A stretch of DNA of 64,000 bases from Staphylococcus simulans (lineage in GTDB: Bacteria; Bacillota; Bacilli; Staphylococcales; Staphylococcaceae): the NCBI RefSeq assembly GCF_002902285.1, contig NZ_PPRU01000014.1, positions 1 through 64,000 of the forward strand. The letters run 5' to 3'. Position numbers and translations under genes: made by a program. Position 1 is the stretch's first letter; each line of letters begins with the position of its first letter. Below the pieces are notes generated by a model. The model did not search any database, was not told where the DNA came from, and saw nothing but the letters and a program-made list of their open reading frames with translations. Positions 37,863 through 47,032 of the stretch are shown here, piece by piece.

Positions 37863-38181
37863 TTTAGTTAAAACATTGCGCATGAATTACTTGTTTGATT
37901 TTTATCAATCTTTATTGACGAAAAAACAACGTAATTATTTGGAATTATTTTATCTTGAAGATTACTCTTTGAGCGAAATCGCAGATACTTTTGATGTGAG
38001 TCGCCAAGCAGTATATGATAACATAAGAAGAACTGGTGATTTAGTAGAAGATTATGAAGCGAAATTAGCGCTTTATTCAAAATTTGAACAACGTCGTGAA
38101 ATTTATACTCAAATGAAAGCATCTATTGAAGATCCGGATGCCTTGAAACAATATATTGAGAAACTAGAAGAATTAGAATAA
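37849..38181 (+). CDS. ylxM: SRP-associated helix-turn-helix protein YlxM
   Basis: Small protein of 110 residues encoded before ffh in most Firmicutes and linked to SRP assembly or regulation. A sigma-70 region-4-like helix-turn-helix is clear near 35-65 ([23 protein letters not shown]). ATG 37849 overlaps the ftsY end; longer in-frame starts lie inside ftsY and lack support. GACGGTGA serves as ribosome-binding site. Confidence 0.93.
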   Translation: MSKNDLVKTLRMNYLFDFYQSLLTKKQRNYLELFYLEDYSLSEIADTFDVSRQAVYDNIRRTGDLVEDYEAKLALYSKFEQRREIYTQMKASIEDPDALKQYIEKLEELE

Positions 38182-38194
38182 GGAGGTCACTTGG

Positions 38195-39562
38195 ATGGCA
38201 TTTGAAGGATTATCCGATCGTTTACAAGCGACCATGCAGAAGATCCGAGGAAAAGGGAAAGTGACTGAAGCGGATATTAAAGCAATGATGCGTGAAGTGC
38301 GTCTTGCATTGCTTGAAGCCGATGTTAACTTCAAAGTGGTAAAATCATTTATCAAAACTGTCTCTGAACGTGCTTTAGGTTCAGATGTCATGCAATCTTT
38401 AACACCTGGCCAACAGGTTATCAAAATCGTTAAAGATGAATTAACACAATTAATGGGCGGCGAAAATGCGACGGTTAATATGGCAAATAAACCGCCGACA
38501 GTTGTGATGATGGTTGGTCTGCAAGGTGCAGGTAAAACGACAACTGCAGGTAAATTAGCATTATTAATGCGTAAAAAATACAATAAGAAACCATTGTTGG
38601 TTGCAGCCGATATCTATCGTCCAGCAGCGATTGACCAACTTCAAACAGTCGGTAAACAATTAGACATCCCAGTCTATAGTGAAGGCGACCAAGTCCAACC
38701 GCAACAAATCGTTGACAATGCATTGAAACATGCTAAAGAAGAACATTTAGACTTTGTGATTATCGATACAGCAGGTCGTCTGCATATTGATGAAAAACTG
38801 ATGAACGAATTAGCTGAAGTCAAAGAATTGTCTAAACCAAATGAAATTATGTTGGTTGTAGATGCGATGACTGGTCAAGATGCAGTCAACGTTGCGCAAT
38901 CATTTGATGATCAATTAGGTGTAACAGGTGTTACTTTAACAAAACTGGATGGTGACACTCGAGGCGGTGCAGCTTTATCTATCCGTTCTGTTACGCAAAA
39001 ACCGATTAAATTTATTGGTGTCAGTGAGAAACTTGACGGTTTAGAATTGTTCCACCCAGAACGTATGGCGTCGCGTATCTTAGGTATGGGTGATGTGTTA
39101 AGTTTAATCGAGAAAGCTCAACAAGATGTAGATGAATCTAAAGCAAAAGATTTAGAGAAGAAAATGCGTACTGCTTCATTTACATTAGATGATTTCTTAG
39201 AACAATTAGACCAAGTTAAAAATCTTGGACCATTAGATGAAATCATGAAAATGATTCCAGGTATGGGCAAAATAAAAGGTATGGATAAGTTGAATATGAG
39301 CGATAAACAAATCGATCATATCAAAGCAATTATCCAATCTATGACTTTAGCTGAACGTGAAAGACCAGAAATCTTAAACGTATCTCGTAAGAAACGTATC
39401 GCAAAAGGATCAGGTCGTTCACTTCAAGAAGTTAACCGTTTGATGAAACAATTCAATGACATGAAGAAAATGATGAAACAATTTACTGGCGGAGGCAAAG
39501 GTAAAAAAGGCAAACGCAGTCAAATTGAAAATATGATGAAAGGCATGAACTTGCCGTTCTAA
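38195..39562 (+). CDS. ffh: Signal recognition particle protein Ffh
   Basis: SRP54-type GTPase of 455 residues that binds signal sequences and 4.5S RNA. NG domain: GLQGAGKTTTAGK near 105-118, DIYRPAA, DTAGRL, and TKLDGDTRGG. A Met-rich M domain follows (about 295-455; MKMIPGMGKIKGM, MMKQFTGG). AAGGAGGTCACTTGG precedes the start. A strong terminator follows the stop. Confidence 0.96.
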   Translation: MAFEGLSDRLQATMQKIRGKGKVTEADIKAMMREVRLALLEADVNFKVVKSFIKTVSERALGSDVMQSLTPGQQVIKIVKDELTQLMGGENATVNMANKPPTVVMMVGLQGAGKTTTAGKLALLMRKKYNKKPLLVAADIYRPAAIDQLQTVGKQLDIPVYSEGDQVQPQQIVDNALKHAKEEHLDFVIIDTAGRLHIDEKLMNELAEVKELSKPNEIMLVVDAMTGQDAVNVAQSFDDQLGVTGVTLTKLDGDTRGGAALSIRSVTQKPIKFIGVSEKLDGLELFHPERMASRILGMGDVLSLIEKAQQDVDESKAKDLEKKMRTASFTLDDFLEQLDQVKNLGPLDEIMKMIPGMGKIKGMDKLNMSDKQIDHIKAIIQSMTLAERERPEILNVSRKKRIAKGSGRSLQEVNRLMKQFNDMKKMMKQFTGGGKGKKGKRSQIENMMKGMNLPF

Positions 39563-39565
39563 TCG

Positions 39566-39602
39566 AAAAAGGTGTTGTGAGTAGCGACTTACAACACCTT
39601 TT
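39566..39602 (+). terminator. Terminator after ffh
   Basis: Near-perfect stem (AGGTGTTGT-g-AGT with ACT-t-ACAACACCT) with short T run. Confidence 0.8.
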
Positions 39603-39647
39603 ACTGTGTATTAGAGATAAAAAATAAAATTGGTAAAGAGAAACCTC

Positions 39648-39676
39648 TTTACAAACTTTCTGATACCTGTTATTAT
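39648..39676 (+). promoter_or_regulatory. Promoter of the rpsP-rimM-trmD operon
   Basis: TTTACA (39648-39653) and TATTAT (39671-39676) with ideal 17-base spacing. A six-base inverted repeat AAAGAG-AAAC-CTCTTT (39635-39650) runs into the -35 box. Confidence 0.65.
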
Positions 39677-39723
39677 TATTTCTTGTAGAAAAGAAAACAA
39701 AGACTCAAAGGAGAGAATTATAC

Positions 39724-40002
39724 ATGGCAGTTAAAATTCGTTTAACACGTTTAGGCTCAAAAAGAAATCCATTCTACCGTATCGTAGCAGCAGATGCTCG
39801 TGCGCCACGTGATGGTCGTATCATCGAACAAATCGGAACTTATGATCCGGTTACTAAAGATGCGTCACAAACAGTTAAAATCGACGAAGAGTTAGCACTT
39901 AAATGGTTAGCTAACGGTGCGAAACCAACTGATACAGTTCACAATATCTTATCTAAAGAAGGTATTTTGAAAAAATTCGACGACCAACGTCAATCTAAGT
40001 AA
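39724..40002 (+). CDS. rpsP: 30S ribosomal protein S16
   Basis: 92-residue basic ribosomal protein. The family start [21 protein letters not shown] and the [10 protein letters not shown] segment are intact. It is first in the S16-RimM-TrmD-L19 group, with AAAGGAGAGAA upstream. Confidence 0.97.
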   Translation: MAVKIRLTRLGSKRNPFYRIVAADARAPRDGRIIEQIGTYDPVTKDASQTVKIDEELALKWLANGAKPTDTVHNILSKEGILKKFDDQRQSK

Positions 40003-40030
40003 TTTAAGTTATAAGTTGCTTTAATCTCAT

Positions 40031-40065
40031 AACCCTGAGACAATACACTTGTCTTAGGGTTATTG
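40031..40065 (+). terminator. Hairpin between rpsP and rimM (weak terminator or attenuator)
   Basis: Stem AACCCTGAGACA / TGTCTTAGGGTT with one mismatch and a weak T tail. It can lower expression of rimM and trmD relative to S16. Confidence 0.6.
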
Positions 40066-40114
40066 TTAAGTATTGGAGCTTTTTTCACGAGACCAAATAT
40101 TGGAGGCAATGTGC

Positions 40115-40618
40115 ATGAAAGTAGAAGTCGGTAAAATTGTAAATACACATGGGATAAAAGGTGAGGTACGTGTGAAATCTAACTCAGATTTTACAGACAC
40201 ACGCTTTCAACCTGGTGAAGTTTTGACATTGAATCACAAAGGCGAAGAAATTGCGTTAACAGTCGCTTCTTATCGTATGCACAAAGGGTTCCATATGTTG
40301 ACATTTGAAGGTATCAACAACATTAATGATGTGGAGCACTTTAAAGGTGATATTCTGACACAAGAGCGTGATCATGAAGCAATTGAACTTGATGAACATG
40401 AGTTTTACTATTCCGACATTATCGGCTGCACAGTTTTTGATGGTGAAACACCGATTGGTCGTGTGAAAGAAATTTTTGAAACAGGTGCCAATGATGTATG
40501 GGTCGTTCAAGGTGATAAAGAGTACTTGATTCCCTATATTGCAGATGTTGTCCAAGAAGTAGATGTCTCTGGGCGCCGTATTCAAATTACGCCATTGGAA
40601 GGAATGTTCGACGAGTGA
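40115..40618 (+). CDS. rimM: 16S rRNA processing protein RimM
   Basis: 167-residue 30S assembly factor that binds S19. The N-terminal [15 protein letters not shown] motif and the C-terminal PRC-barrel segment ([15 protein letters not shown]) are visible. ATG 40115 has TTGGAGG upstream and fits the family; an upstream in-frame ATG at 40073 is rejected. The stop overlaps trmD. Confidence 0.95.
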   Translation: MKVEVGKIVNTHGIKGEVRVKSNSDFTDTRFQPGEVLTLNHKGEEIALTVASYRMHKGFHMLTFEGINNINDVEHFKGDILTQERDHEAIELDEHEFYYSDIIGCTVFDGETPIGRVKEIFETGANDVWVVQGDKEYLIPYIADVVQEVDVSGRRIQITPLEGMFDE

Positions 40619-41352
40619 AAATTGATTATTTAACGCTGTTTCCAGAAATGTTTGATGGCGTATTAAATCATTCTATTTTAAAGCGTGCACAAGAGAAAGA
40701 GATTCTAACAGTGAATACCGTCAATTTCAGAGATTATGCGGTTAATAAACATAATCAAGTTGATGATTATCCATTCGGCGGTGGTCAAGGTATGGTATTG
40801 AAACCAGAACCTGTCTTTAATGCGATGAAAGACCTTGAGACGACAGAAAATACACGTGTGATATTAATGTGCCCACAAGGCAAACCCTTCTCACAAGCAG
40901 TGGCAGAAGAATTGAGCCAAGCAGAACACTTAGTGTTTATTTGTGGTCATTATGAAGGCTATGATGAACGTATCAGAGAACATTTAGTGACTGATGAAAT
41001 CTCAATTGGAGATTATGTATTAACAGGTGGAGAATTGCCTGCGATGAGCATGACAGATGCGATTGTACGCTTGATTCCAGGTGTACTCGGCAATCAACAG
41101 TCACATCAAGATGACTCATTCTCTGATGGTTTATTAGAGTTTCCGCAATACACACGTCCAAGAGAATTTGAAGGTATGAAAGTACCAGACGTCTTATTAT
41201 CAGGTAATCACGCAAACATTGATGCATGGCGACATGAACAAAAATTAATTAGAACATTTGTCAAAAGACCCGATTTACTAACAAAGTATCCATTAACATC
41301 AGAAGATGAAAAAATACTTGAAAACTACAAAAATCAATTGAAAACCAAATAG
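40615..41352 (+). CDS. trmD: tRNA m1G37 methyltransferase TrmD
   Basis: SPOUT-family enzyme of 245 residues that methylates G37 of tRNAs, preventing frameshifts. The trefoil-knot SAM site is formed by [11 protein letters not shown] near 110-120 and [15 protein letters not shown] near 132-146. It uses a GTG start that overlaps the rimM stop. Confidence 0.96.
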   Translation: MKIDYLTLFPEMFDGVLNHSILKRAQEKEILTVNTVNFRDYAVNKHNQVDDYPFGGGQGMVLKPEPVFNAMKDLETTENTRVILMCPQGKPFSQAVAEELSQAEHLVFICGHYEGYDERIREHLVTDEISIGDYVLTGGELPAMSMTDAIVRLIPGVLGNQQSHQDDSFSDGLLEFPQYTRPREFEGMKVPDVLLSGNHANIDAWRHEQKLIRTFVKRPDLLTKYPLTSEDEKILENYKNQLKTK

Positions 41353-41411
41353 CAGTGTGCTAATATTATTTAAGTGTGCTAAGCACGAAAAATCACTATG
41401 ATCCGCTGCTA
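41350..41411 (+). promoter_or_regulatory. Candidate L19 mRNA leader structure
   Basis: TAGCAG at 41350 pairs with CTGCTA at 41406, enclosing a GTGCT-A-AGCAC hairpin at 41376-41386 and a duplicated TGTGCTAA. Firmicutes often have an autoregulatory L19 leader here. The assignment is by position and folding only. Confidence 0.45.
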
Positions 41412-41457
41412 TTTTGTTGTCGAGGCAAGAACATAGTTTGAAGGAGAGAATAATAAA

Positions 41458-41808
41458 ATGAGTAATCACAAATTAATCGAAGCAGTTACTAAATCACAAT
41501 TACGCACAGACTTACCAAACTTCCGTGCCGGTGACACTGTACGTGTACACGTACGTATCGTCGAAGGTACTCGTGAACGTATCCAAGTCTTCGAAGGTGT
41601 CGTAATCAAACGTCGCGGTGGCGGAGTTTCAGAAACTTTCACAGTTCGTAAAATTTCATCTGGTGTAGGTGTGGAACGTACATTCCCATTACACACACCA
41701 AAAATTGAAAGAATCGAAGTAACTCGTCGCGGTAAAGTTAGACGTGCTAAACTTTACTACTTACGTAACTTACGTGGTAAAGCTGCTAGAATTAAAGAAA
41801 TTCGCTAA
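41458..41808 (+). CDS. rplS: 50S ribosomal protein L19
   Basis: 116-residue ribosomal protein at the 30S-50S interface. [15 protein letters not shown], the VVIKRRGGG motif, [13 protein letters not shown] and the basic tail [20 protein letters not shown] are all present. GAAGGAGAGAA precedes the start. Confidence 0.97.
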   Translation: MSNHKLIEAVTKSQLRTDLPNFRAGDTVRVHVRIVEGTRERIQVFEGVVIKRRGGGVSETFTVRKISSGVGVERTFPLHTPKIERIEVTRRGKVRRAKLYYLRNLRGKAARIKEIR

Positions 41809-41836
41809 TTTTAGACAGATAGACATACGAGTAGAC

Positions 41837-41871
41837 AAGACTGTTCCTAATCATGGAACAGTCTTTTTTTA
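41837..41871 (+). terminator. Terminator after rplS
   Basis: Perfect 11-base-pair stem (AAGACTGTTCC / GGAACAGTCTT) and a run of seven or more T. It marks the end of core DNA before the accessory segment. Confidence 0.88.
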
Positions 41872-41987
41872 TGTAAATTGTCGTATGAAAATTCTGAAAA
41901 ATTAGGTATAATAAAAGCATTCTATAAAATGAAGTCCTTATTTTTACTAGTACAACAAGAAAATCATCATAGAAGGAGTAAAAGTAA

Positions 41988-42302
41988 ATGAAAAAGAAGG
42001 TTTTAGTAACGATTGCGATATTGTTATTCTTTGCGGTTGTCGCATTCAGTATTGTCAGGAATGAATTCACAGATCGTGTCAATCCGTTTCTAACTACAGA
42101 AAAATCATATGCGAAGGTTGAAAAAGGTACGCAATACTATGAAAATGTTCAAGCTTACTCAAAAGATGGAGAACGTGTGCCTTATAAGCTGACATTCAAT
42201 GGTTTTGATCCTCAAAAAGAGAATGTCGTGATTATTCATAAAGGCAAGTATGTGAAAGAAATCCATTATCTCGATACATTGCCTAAAGATGTAAAAGAAT
42301 AA
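41988..42302 (+). CDS. YxeA-family (DUF1093) secreted or membrane-anchored protein
   Basis: 104-residue protein with an N-terminal hydrophobic segment (about 4-23) after Lys residues, either an uncleaved anchor or signal peptide without a lipobox Cys. The remaining domain (EKGTQYYENVQAY, PYKLTFNGFD, IIHKGKYVKEIHYLD) resembles the YxeA family of small exported Firmicute proteins of unknown function. AGAAGGAG precedes the start. It stands alone, flanked by terminators. Confidence 0.7.
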   Translation: MKKKVLVTIAILLFFAVVAFSIVRNEFTDRVNPFLTTEKSYAKVEKGTQYYENVQAYSKDGERVPYKLTFNGFDPQKENVVIIHKGKYVKEIHYLDTLPKDVKE

Positions 42303-42309
42303 GAACGAT

Positions 42310-42350
42310 AAAAGAATCGCCATTTTAATAGAGAAGGCGATTCTTTTATT
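42310..42350. terminator. Bidirectional terminator between convergent genes
   Basis: Stem AAAGAATCGC / GCGATTCTTT with A- and T-rich flanks, serving the YxeA-like gene and the minus-strand 543-residue gene. Confidence 0.8.
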
Positions 42351-42358
42351 TATATAGT

Positions 42359-43990
42359 TTAGATAGAATTGTCACTATTCCAATCATCTGCACTTGGCTT
42401 TTGATGTGTGTGATATTGATGAATGATTTCATTGTATTCTCGTTGGTTATGTCCTCTGTATGCCCATAGTCTCACTTTAGAATAAACAATTTTGACATGT
42501 TTTAAAACATGTTTCGATTTTACATTGTTATACAATCCTTGTGCTTTCCACATTTGTACAGCATCCTTCAAGTCATCTTCTTTTGGCACCATTTTGATAT
42601 TAGGAAGGATGACATCTTCGAAAATAGCAATCTCAACCATATATATAGGAATATCAAAGGATTCTCCTTGAAGGTTGATGTTACTTCTCAGAAACAGTAA
42701 ACTGTCTTCGAATTTCTTATTTTCTATCCACTCCTCTGAAGTAGCGGCTTTAAACAATGCCATAAGTGTTGAAGGTAAATAGTAAGGGACAGTTTCATAT
42801 AATGCATTTAGGGTTTGATAAGCTTCTTTTAACGTCGTATGTGTAAGATAATTATCGCTGATAGCAACCATGTGACTTTTATAATCTGTGTTTATCTTAT
42901 CTTTTATAGATGCGCTGGTTTCATGTGCTTCAAAGTATGAATTATAAAGTTTGACCACAATTTTAATAGGGATAAATCCATATAAGTTTACAAGTGCTTC
43001 AAAGAATTTGATTTTAGTTTCAGTGTTTAAATCAGTAAGAATATTTGCCTGGATTTTATTATGCATCAAAGCTGGTAGAACCTTTTTGGCTTCCCCGACT
43101 GATAATCGATTATGGCACAAATCTTTTAATAACGCTTGTTGAAGGTCTTCATCTAAGGCTTGATCTGTAAAATCTTCAATCGACTGTTTAAGTATTTCTT
43201 CAGGCTGCAGACCACGTAAACTAAAATAACACTTTAAATGTTCAAATAAGTCACAAGGTAAATAAATCATACTGAGTTCAATGTCGCTAAACAAAATAAA
43301 GACCGCAATATTTTCACCAGGGAGTTCTGCACCTACAAAACTGTTTCTATCCTCATAAACCATATACGCAAAAAGTATACGTAAAGGTGGCACGATTTGA
43401 ATTAGTTTTTCAAATAAGCCATAATCTCTTATCACTTTTTTGGTGATTAAGGTACACTTTTCAGAATCAGTCAGTTGATCATAATTTTTAATATTAGCCA
43501 TCACACATATAAAGTCTAAATTTTTTGTGCTATAACGATCAGCTAAACATGTTTCAAAATCCATAGTTTCATATAATCTACGCTTTTTTTCTATTGAAGC
43601 TAAAGTTTCGATTTTTGTATGAACCCAATCTTCAAGCAAAGGTAAGGAGGAATATTTTTCATTTAAACAATAGTGGTTATAATCATTTAAAAATTCAGGT
43701 GAGAGGTAGTAGCGATCTTTAGCAATAGGGATGATATAGTATGTCGCTTTCAAATGAGTGAGTTGATAATAGTCTGTTCTAGAAAGTGTGATTATCGTAA
43801 GTGTGGAATTTAAAACAGACTCAAGTAATGCTTTTTCAGAAGCATTTAGAAGATGATCGAAATGATTCATTAATGTCTGATAGGAAATAGAGTTACTTTG
43901 AAGTGCTTTAGTAGAAAGTGAAGTGTTAAATTTTGGAAGTATGTGACTCAGATATTCGTGATTGGTGCTTTGGTAGTTACGTTCTTTCAT
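42359..43990 (-). CDS. Unrecognised 543-residue cytoplasmic protein
   Basis: I cannot assign this protein to a family. It is 543 residues, soluble, with no signal peptide, membrane helix, Cys cluster, Walker motif or nuclease motif that I can see. Much of it looks alpha-helical, as in helical-repeat scaffolds (SLLEDWVHTKIETLASIEKK; LKEAYQTLNALYETVPYYLP). The N-terminal 100 residues may be a separate domain. The C-terminus (YRGHNQREYNEIIHQYHTHQ) is basic and His-rich before an acidic tail. It is single, monocistronic and AT-rich like nearby accessory genes. The putative ribosome-binding site is weak. A regulatory or stress role is only a guess. Confidence 0.75.
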   Translation of the reverse strand: MKERNYQSTNHEYLSHILPKFNTSLSTKALQSNSISYQTLMNHFDHLLNASEKALLESVLNSTLTIITLSRTDYYQLTHLKATYYIIPIAKDRYYLSPEFLNDYNHYCLNEKYSSLPLLEDWVHTKIETLASIEKKRRLYETMDFETCLADRYSTKNLDFICVMANIKNYDQLTDSEKCTLITKKVIRDYGLFEKLIQIVPPLRILFAYMVYEDRNSFVGAELPGENIAVFILFSDIELSMIYLPCDLFEHLKCYFSLRGLQPEEILKQSIEDFTDQALDEDLQQALLKDLCHNRLSVGEAKKVLPALMHNKIQANILTDLNTETKIKFFEALVNLYGFIPIKIVVKLYNSYFEAHETSASIKDKINTDYKSHMVAISDNYLTHTTLKEAYQTLNALYETVPYYLPSTLMALFKAATSEEWIENKKFEDSLLFLRSNINLQGESFDIPIYMVEIAIFEDVILPNIKMVPKEDDLKDAVQMWKAQGLYNNVKSKHVLKHVKIVYSKVRLWAYRGHNQREYNEIIHQYHTHQKPSADDWNSDNSI

Positions 43991-44133
43991 GTTGTGTAAT
44001 CAAACCTTTCTAGGCGAATGTTAATGGAGTAGAGATATAAAAATAGTATAAGTAAGAAGATAATAGGCTGTATATGCATAATCACAGACAGTAAAAAAAG
44101 CGTAAGTCATTGGTAAAAATAGTGTTGGGGATT

Positions 44134-44178
44134 AAAAAAACAGTGCGTATCCAAAATATAGAAGGATACACACTGTTT
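44134..44178 (-). terminator. Terminator of the YfhO-family gene
   Basis: Stem AAACAGTG-c-GTATCC / GGATAC-a-CACTGTTT with a T run on the minus strand, immediately after the stop codon. The rest of 43991-44181 holds no visible gene. Confidence 0.8.
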
Positions 44179-44181
44179 GTT

Positions 44182-46794
44182 TTATTGTTTCGTTTTGTTT
44201 CGTCTGAGTAAATAACGGCACCAGACCACGCTCAACACTAAACCTATTCCTATAATGACGATTAATGGTTTTAATATTGGCGGTTCATATTTTAAATAAA
44301 TATCTGTTTGACCTTTCTTAGTTGGAATTACTGTCATAATGCCATTACCTTGTTTAACTTCATGTTTCTTACCATCGATTAACGCATACATTCCATTTCT
44401 ATAGGCAGCAGGTAAGACAATATAACCTTGTGCTGATTTTGGTTTTTGAACGTGTAAGTTACGGTTATTCTTAGTAACTTTGACAGGAGTTAAAGTATCT
44501 TTAGTACGATTTAAAGTACTGTAATCTTCTCCATAAATACCTTTAAGCTTTAGACGATATTTACCTTTTGGTAGTTGTAACTTCAGTTCTGATGAAGCTT
44601 TAATACGCATAGTCACAGGGCTGACAAATCGTCGGTATTTGTAGTCTAAGCGATTACGTTTTTGTTTATATTCATTGATTTTTACGTAGTGTTCTGAAGC
44701 TGGTGCGATACGTTCAACATCCATTTCTACATACATATCTTGATACTTATTCGCAACAGATTCAGGCAGCTGCATAGTTAAACCACCATTGTTTTTTTGA
44801 ACTTGAATATGTTTTTGATCTATTTGTTTTGCATCGCGTAATGTTGTCTTTGCTTTTCGTAGTAAGTTAGGGTTCGTTTTGAATGTTGAATTACCTTTTT
44901 TATCATCCCAAACAACGCCTTCTAACATGGCTTGTTCACGATCTAACGGTGATTTTAATTGATCCATATTAAATGTTTTGTTGGTAATATGTGCACTTGG
45001 ATAATCAATTTGATTTTTTGAATGAACAAAGATTCTATCATCATGTTTGATTTTATCTTTTAGTTCGAAACCGTATGGTATGTTTTTATCTGATTCCATT
45101 TTGAAGCGGTCTGTGACATCCCATAAAGCCATTAAGTTAGCTCGATTATTAAATAAACGATAAGTACTGTTTTTATCAATCGGCATATTAATCTGCATCA
45201 CATTATCATAATAATTAAGAATTTCACCATCAAAGATGCTTGAATAAAGCGAGATGCCGTTGTAGTTGTAAATGAATGGTGAGTTTAAACCATAAACACT
45301 CATATAATCAATACGCATTAAATCATCTTGATTTTCTTTTTGAATGGCTTTGATTTTTTTATTTAGCGGGTGACTGAAGTAATCATATTTTGTGACTTGT
45401 TTTACTTCTGCTTCATACTCAGACAAAATATTTTCTTTATATTCTTTTAACTGCCAGAATTGTTGGACTAAAATCAATGCGACTAACATAAGTTTCATCC
45501 AATGCTTCATCTGACCTTTATAAACAATTAATATCAATGCCAATACTGCAATGATGACAGCTGTGCTGATCCACCAATGCCATTCGCCTTCCGCATAACG
45601 TGATGAAATGATTAAGACTAAAACAGCTGGAATTGTTGCGGCAATTAAAGAAACGATAGACATTTCCGCTAAATATTGAATCATCAAAGCAACCAATATT
45701 GCGGCACTCATTGCCAGCATATAGACCCATCTACGTTGTGGAATAGAAAAGCCGTTAAAGAAACTATCAAATGGATTGGTAAATGAACCTAATAAGAAAA
45801 TCCATGTCATAATCGCAAATAAACGATAGAAATAATGTTTGTATAGTTTAAATTGCAGTAGGGCAATCAAAACTAAAATCGATAATAAAATATGAAAACC
45901 TGATATAAATGTTTGTTTATCTGTGTTCAATAAATCTACAAAAAATGGATACTCTAATAATGGATTTTGTTTACGATCATTATGCAAGAATGAGCTGACA
46001 CCTGTGTAAAATCCAAAACTAGCGACCATCAAACTTAGTAGTATAGTTACCACTGTAATATAAATCTTCTGTATGCGGTTTAAGATATCCTCTTTATAAA
46101 CTGCGATAGTTCTATAAATTAAATAAGCACCGATAATAATAGCTTCATAGTAACTGAAATAAAAGTTCGACATCAGTGTTAAGCCTAAACCGATAATCAA
46201 TAAAGCGGCTTTACGTTCTCTAAATAACTTTTCTACACCTAATATTGTCAACGGTAAGTAAATCAATACATCACCATAAAATGACCAAGTGAAGTTGAAA
46301 TACATCATGACATTAGAAGCGGTGTATAAAATTGTAGCGATCAGTGCGGTATAACGTTTTAATTTAAAATAGCGCATCATATAGTAAGCAGCAATAAATG
46401 TCAAAATAGCTTTGACAATCGCAAAGAATAATTGGTTTCCTGGCCAAAATTCAATACTGCTTGGATTCATATGTAAGAGATGTTCGCCTAACCACACAAA
46501 TAAAAAGTTTAAGTAGGTAAGTGGAGAGGTTGAATAATAATAAGCTAAATCTGCGATATAATCTCCGCCTAAACCGAAAGAAATATCGTAGAAACTTGAA
46601 AAGTGTGTGACTTGTTCATATAAGTATTTTTGAAATGGCATCATTTGTCTGAAACCATCGCCTGCACCACTGAATACAATTTGATGTTTCGTATAAGCGC
46701 GGATTGCAGGATAGAAAATAATCAGCATCATTAATGTGCCGATACCAGCAATTTTTAAAAAACGCACTAGGTTATGTTTTAGGGTGAATTTCAT
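44182..46794 (-). CDS. yfhO: YfhO-family membrane glycosyltransferase
   Basis: Large integral membrane protein of 870 residues with about 12-13 hydrophobic segments in the first 480 residues, an extracytoplasmic domain at about 485-840, and a final helix (about 840-862) ending in Arg/Lys. The GDGFRQMMPFQKYL motif after the first helix has the acidic residue typical of GT-C transferases. YfhO proteins act in glycosylation of lipoteichoic acid with CsbB and a flippase in Bacillus and Staphylococcus; neither partner is nearby. AGGAGAGACAAAAA precedes the start. The role here is inferred from family. Confidence 0.83.
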   Translation of the reverse strand: MKFTLKHNLVRFLKIAGIGTLMMLIIFYPAIRAYTKHQIVFSGAGDGFRQMMPFQKYLYEQVTHFSSFYDISFGLGGDYIADLAYYYSTSPLTYLNFLFVWLGEHLLHMNPSSIEFWPGNQLFFAIVKAILTFIAAYYMMRYFKLKRYTALIATILYTASNVMMYFNFTWSFYGDVLIYLPLTILGVEKLFRERKAALLIIGLGLTLMSNFYFSYYEAIIIGAYLIYRTIAVYKEDILNRIQKIYITVVTILLSLMVASFGFYTGVSSFLHNDRKQNPLLEYPFFVDLLNTDKQTFISGFHILLSILVLIALLQFKLYKHYFYRLFAIMTWIFLLGSFTNPFDSFFNGFSIPQRRWVYMLAMSAAILVALMIQYLAEMSIVSLIAATIPAVLVLIISSRYAEGEWHWWISTAVIIAVLALILIVYKGQMKHWMKLMLVALILVQQFWQLKEYKENILSEYEAEVKQVTKYDYFSHPLNKKIKAIQKENQDDLMRIDYMSVYGLNSPFIYNYNGISLYSSIFDGEILNYYDNVMQINMPIDKNSTYRLFNNRANLMALWDVTDRFKMESDKNIPYGFELKDKIKHDDRIFVHSKNQIDYPSAHITNKTFNMDQLKSPLDREQAMLEGVVWDDKKGNSTFKTNPNLLRKAKTTLRDAKQIDQKHIQVQKNNGGLTMQLPESVANKYQDMYVEMDVERIAPASEHYVKINEYKQKRNRLDYKYRRFVSPVTMRIKASSELKLQLPKGKYRLKLKGIYGEDYSTLNRTKDTLTPVKVTKNNRNLHVQKPKSAQGYIVLPAAYRNGMYALIDGKKHEVKQGNGIMTVIPTKKGQTDIYLKYEPPILKPLIVIIGIGLVLSVVWCRYLLRRNKTKQ

Positions 46795-46914
46795 TTTTTG
46801 TCTCTCCTGAAATTAAAATGCATATGTAGAATTAGGTAATATACTACATATACCCTTTTTAATTTTAGCAGTAACGCGATTATAAAGGGAAATAAATCAA
46901 CTAATATTAAAATT

Positions 46915-46944
46915 TTGTAAAGTATCATATTAACTTAATATGAA
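46915..46944 (+). promoter_or_regulatory. Candidate promoter with overlapping palindrome
   Basis: TTGTAA (46915-46920) and TATGAA (46939-46944) have 18-base spacing. A perfect inverted repeat TCATATT-AACTT-AATATGA (46925-46943) fills the spacer and -10. It is not a good match to the Fur box, so another regulator may bind. Confidence 0.4.
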
Positions 46945-47032
46945 TAATGTCTAACATATAGGGAATATAACTACCGGTAACAATTATATGGGAGTACTAT
47001 CAATAACAAATCAATTTGGAGGTCTTAAACAT

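Noticed and set aside
46860-46950. Possible Fur box before the FecB-like gene
   Set aside because: No match to the GATAATGATTATCATTATC pattern; only an unrelated palindrome is present.
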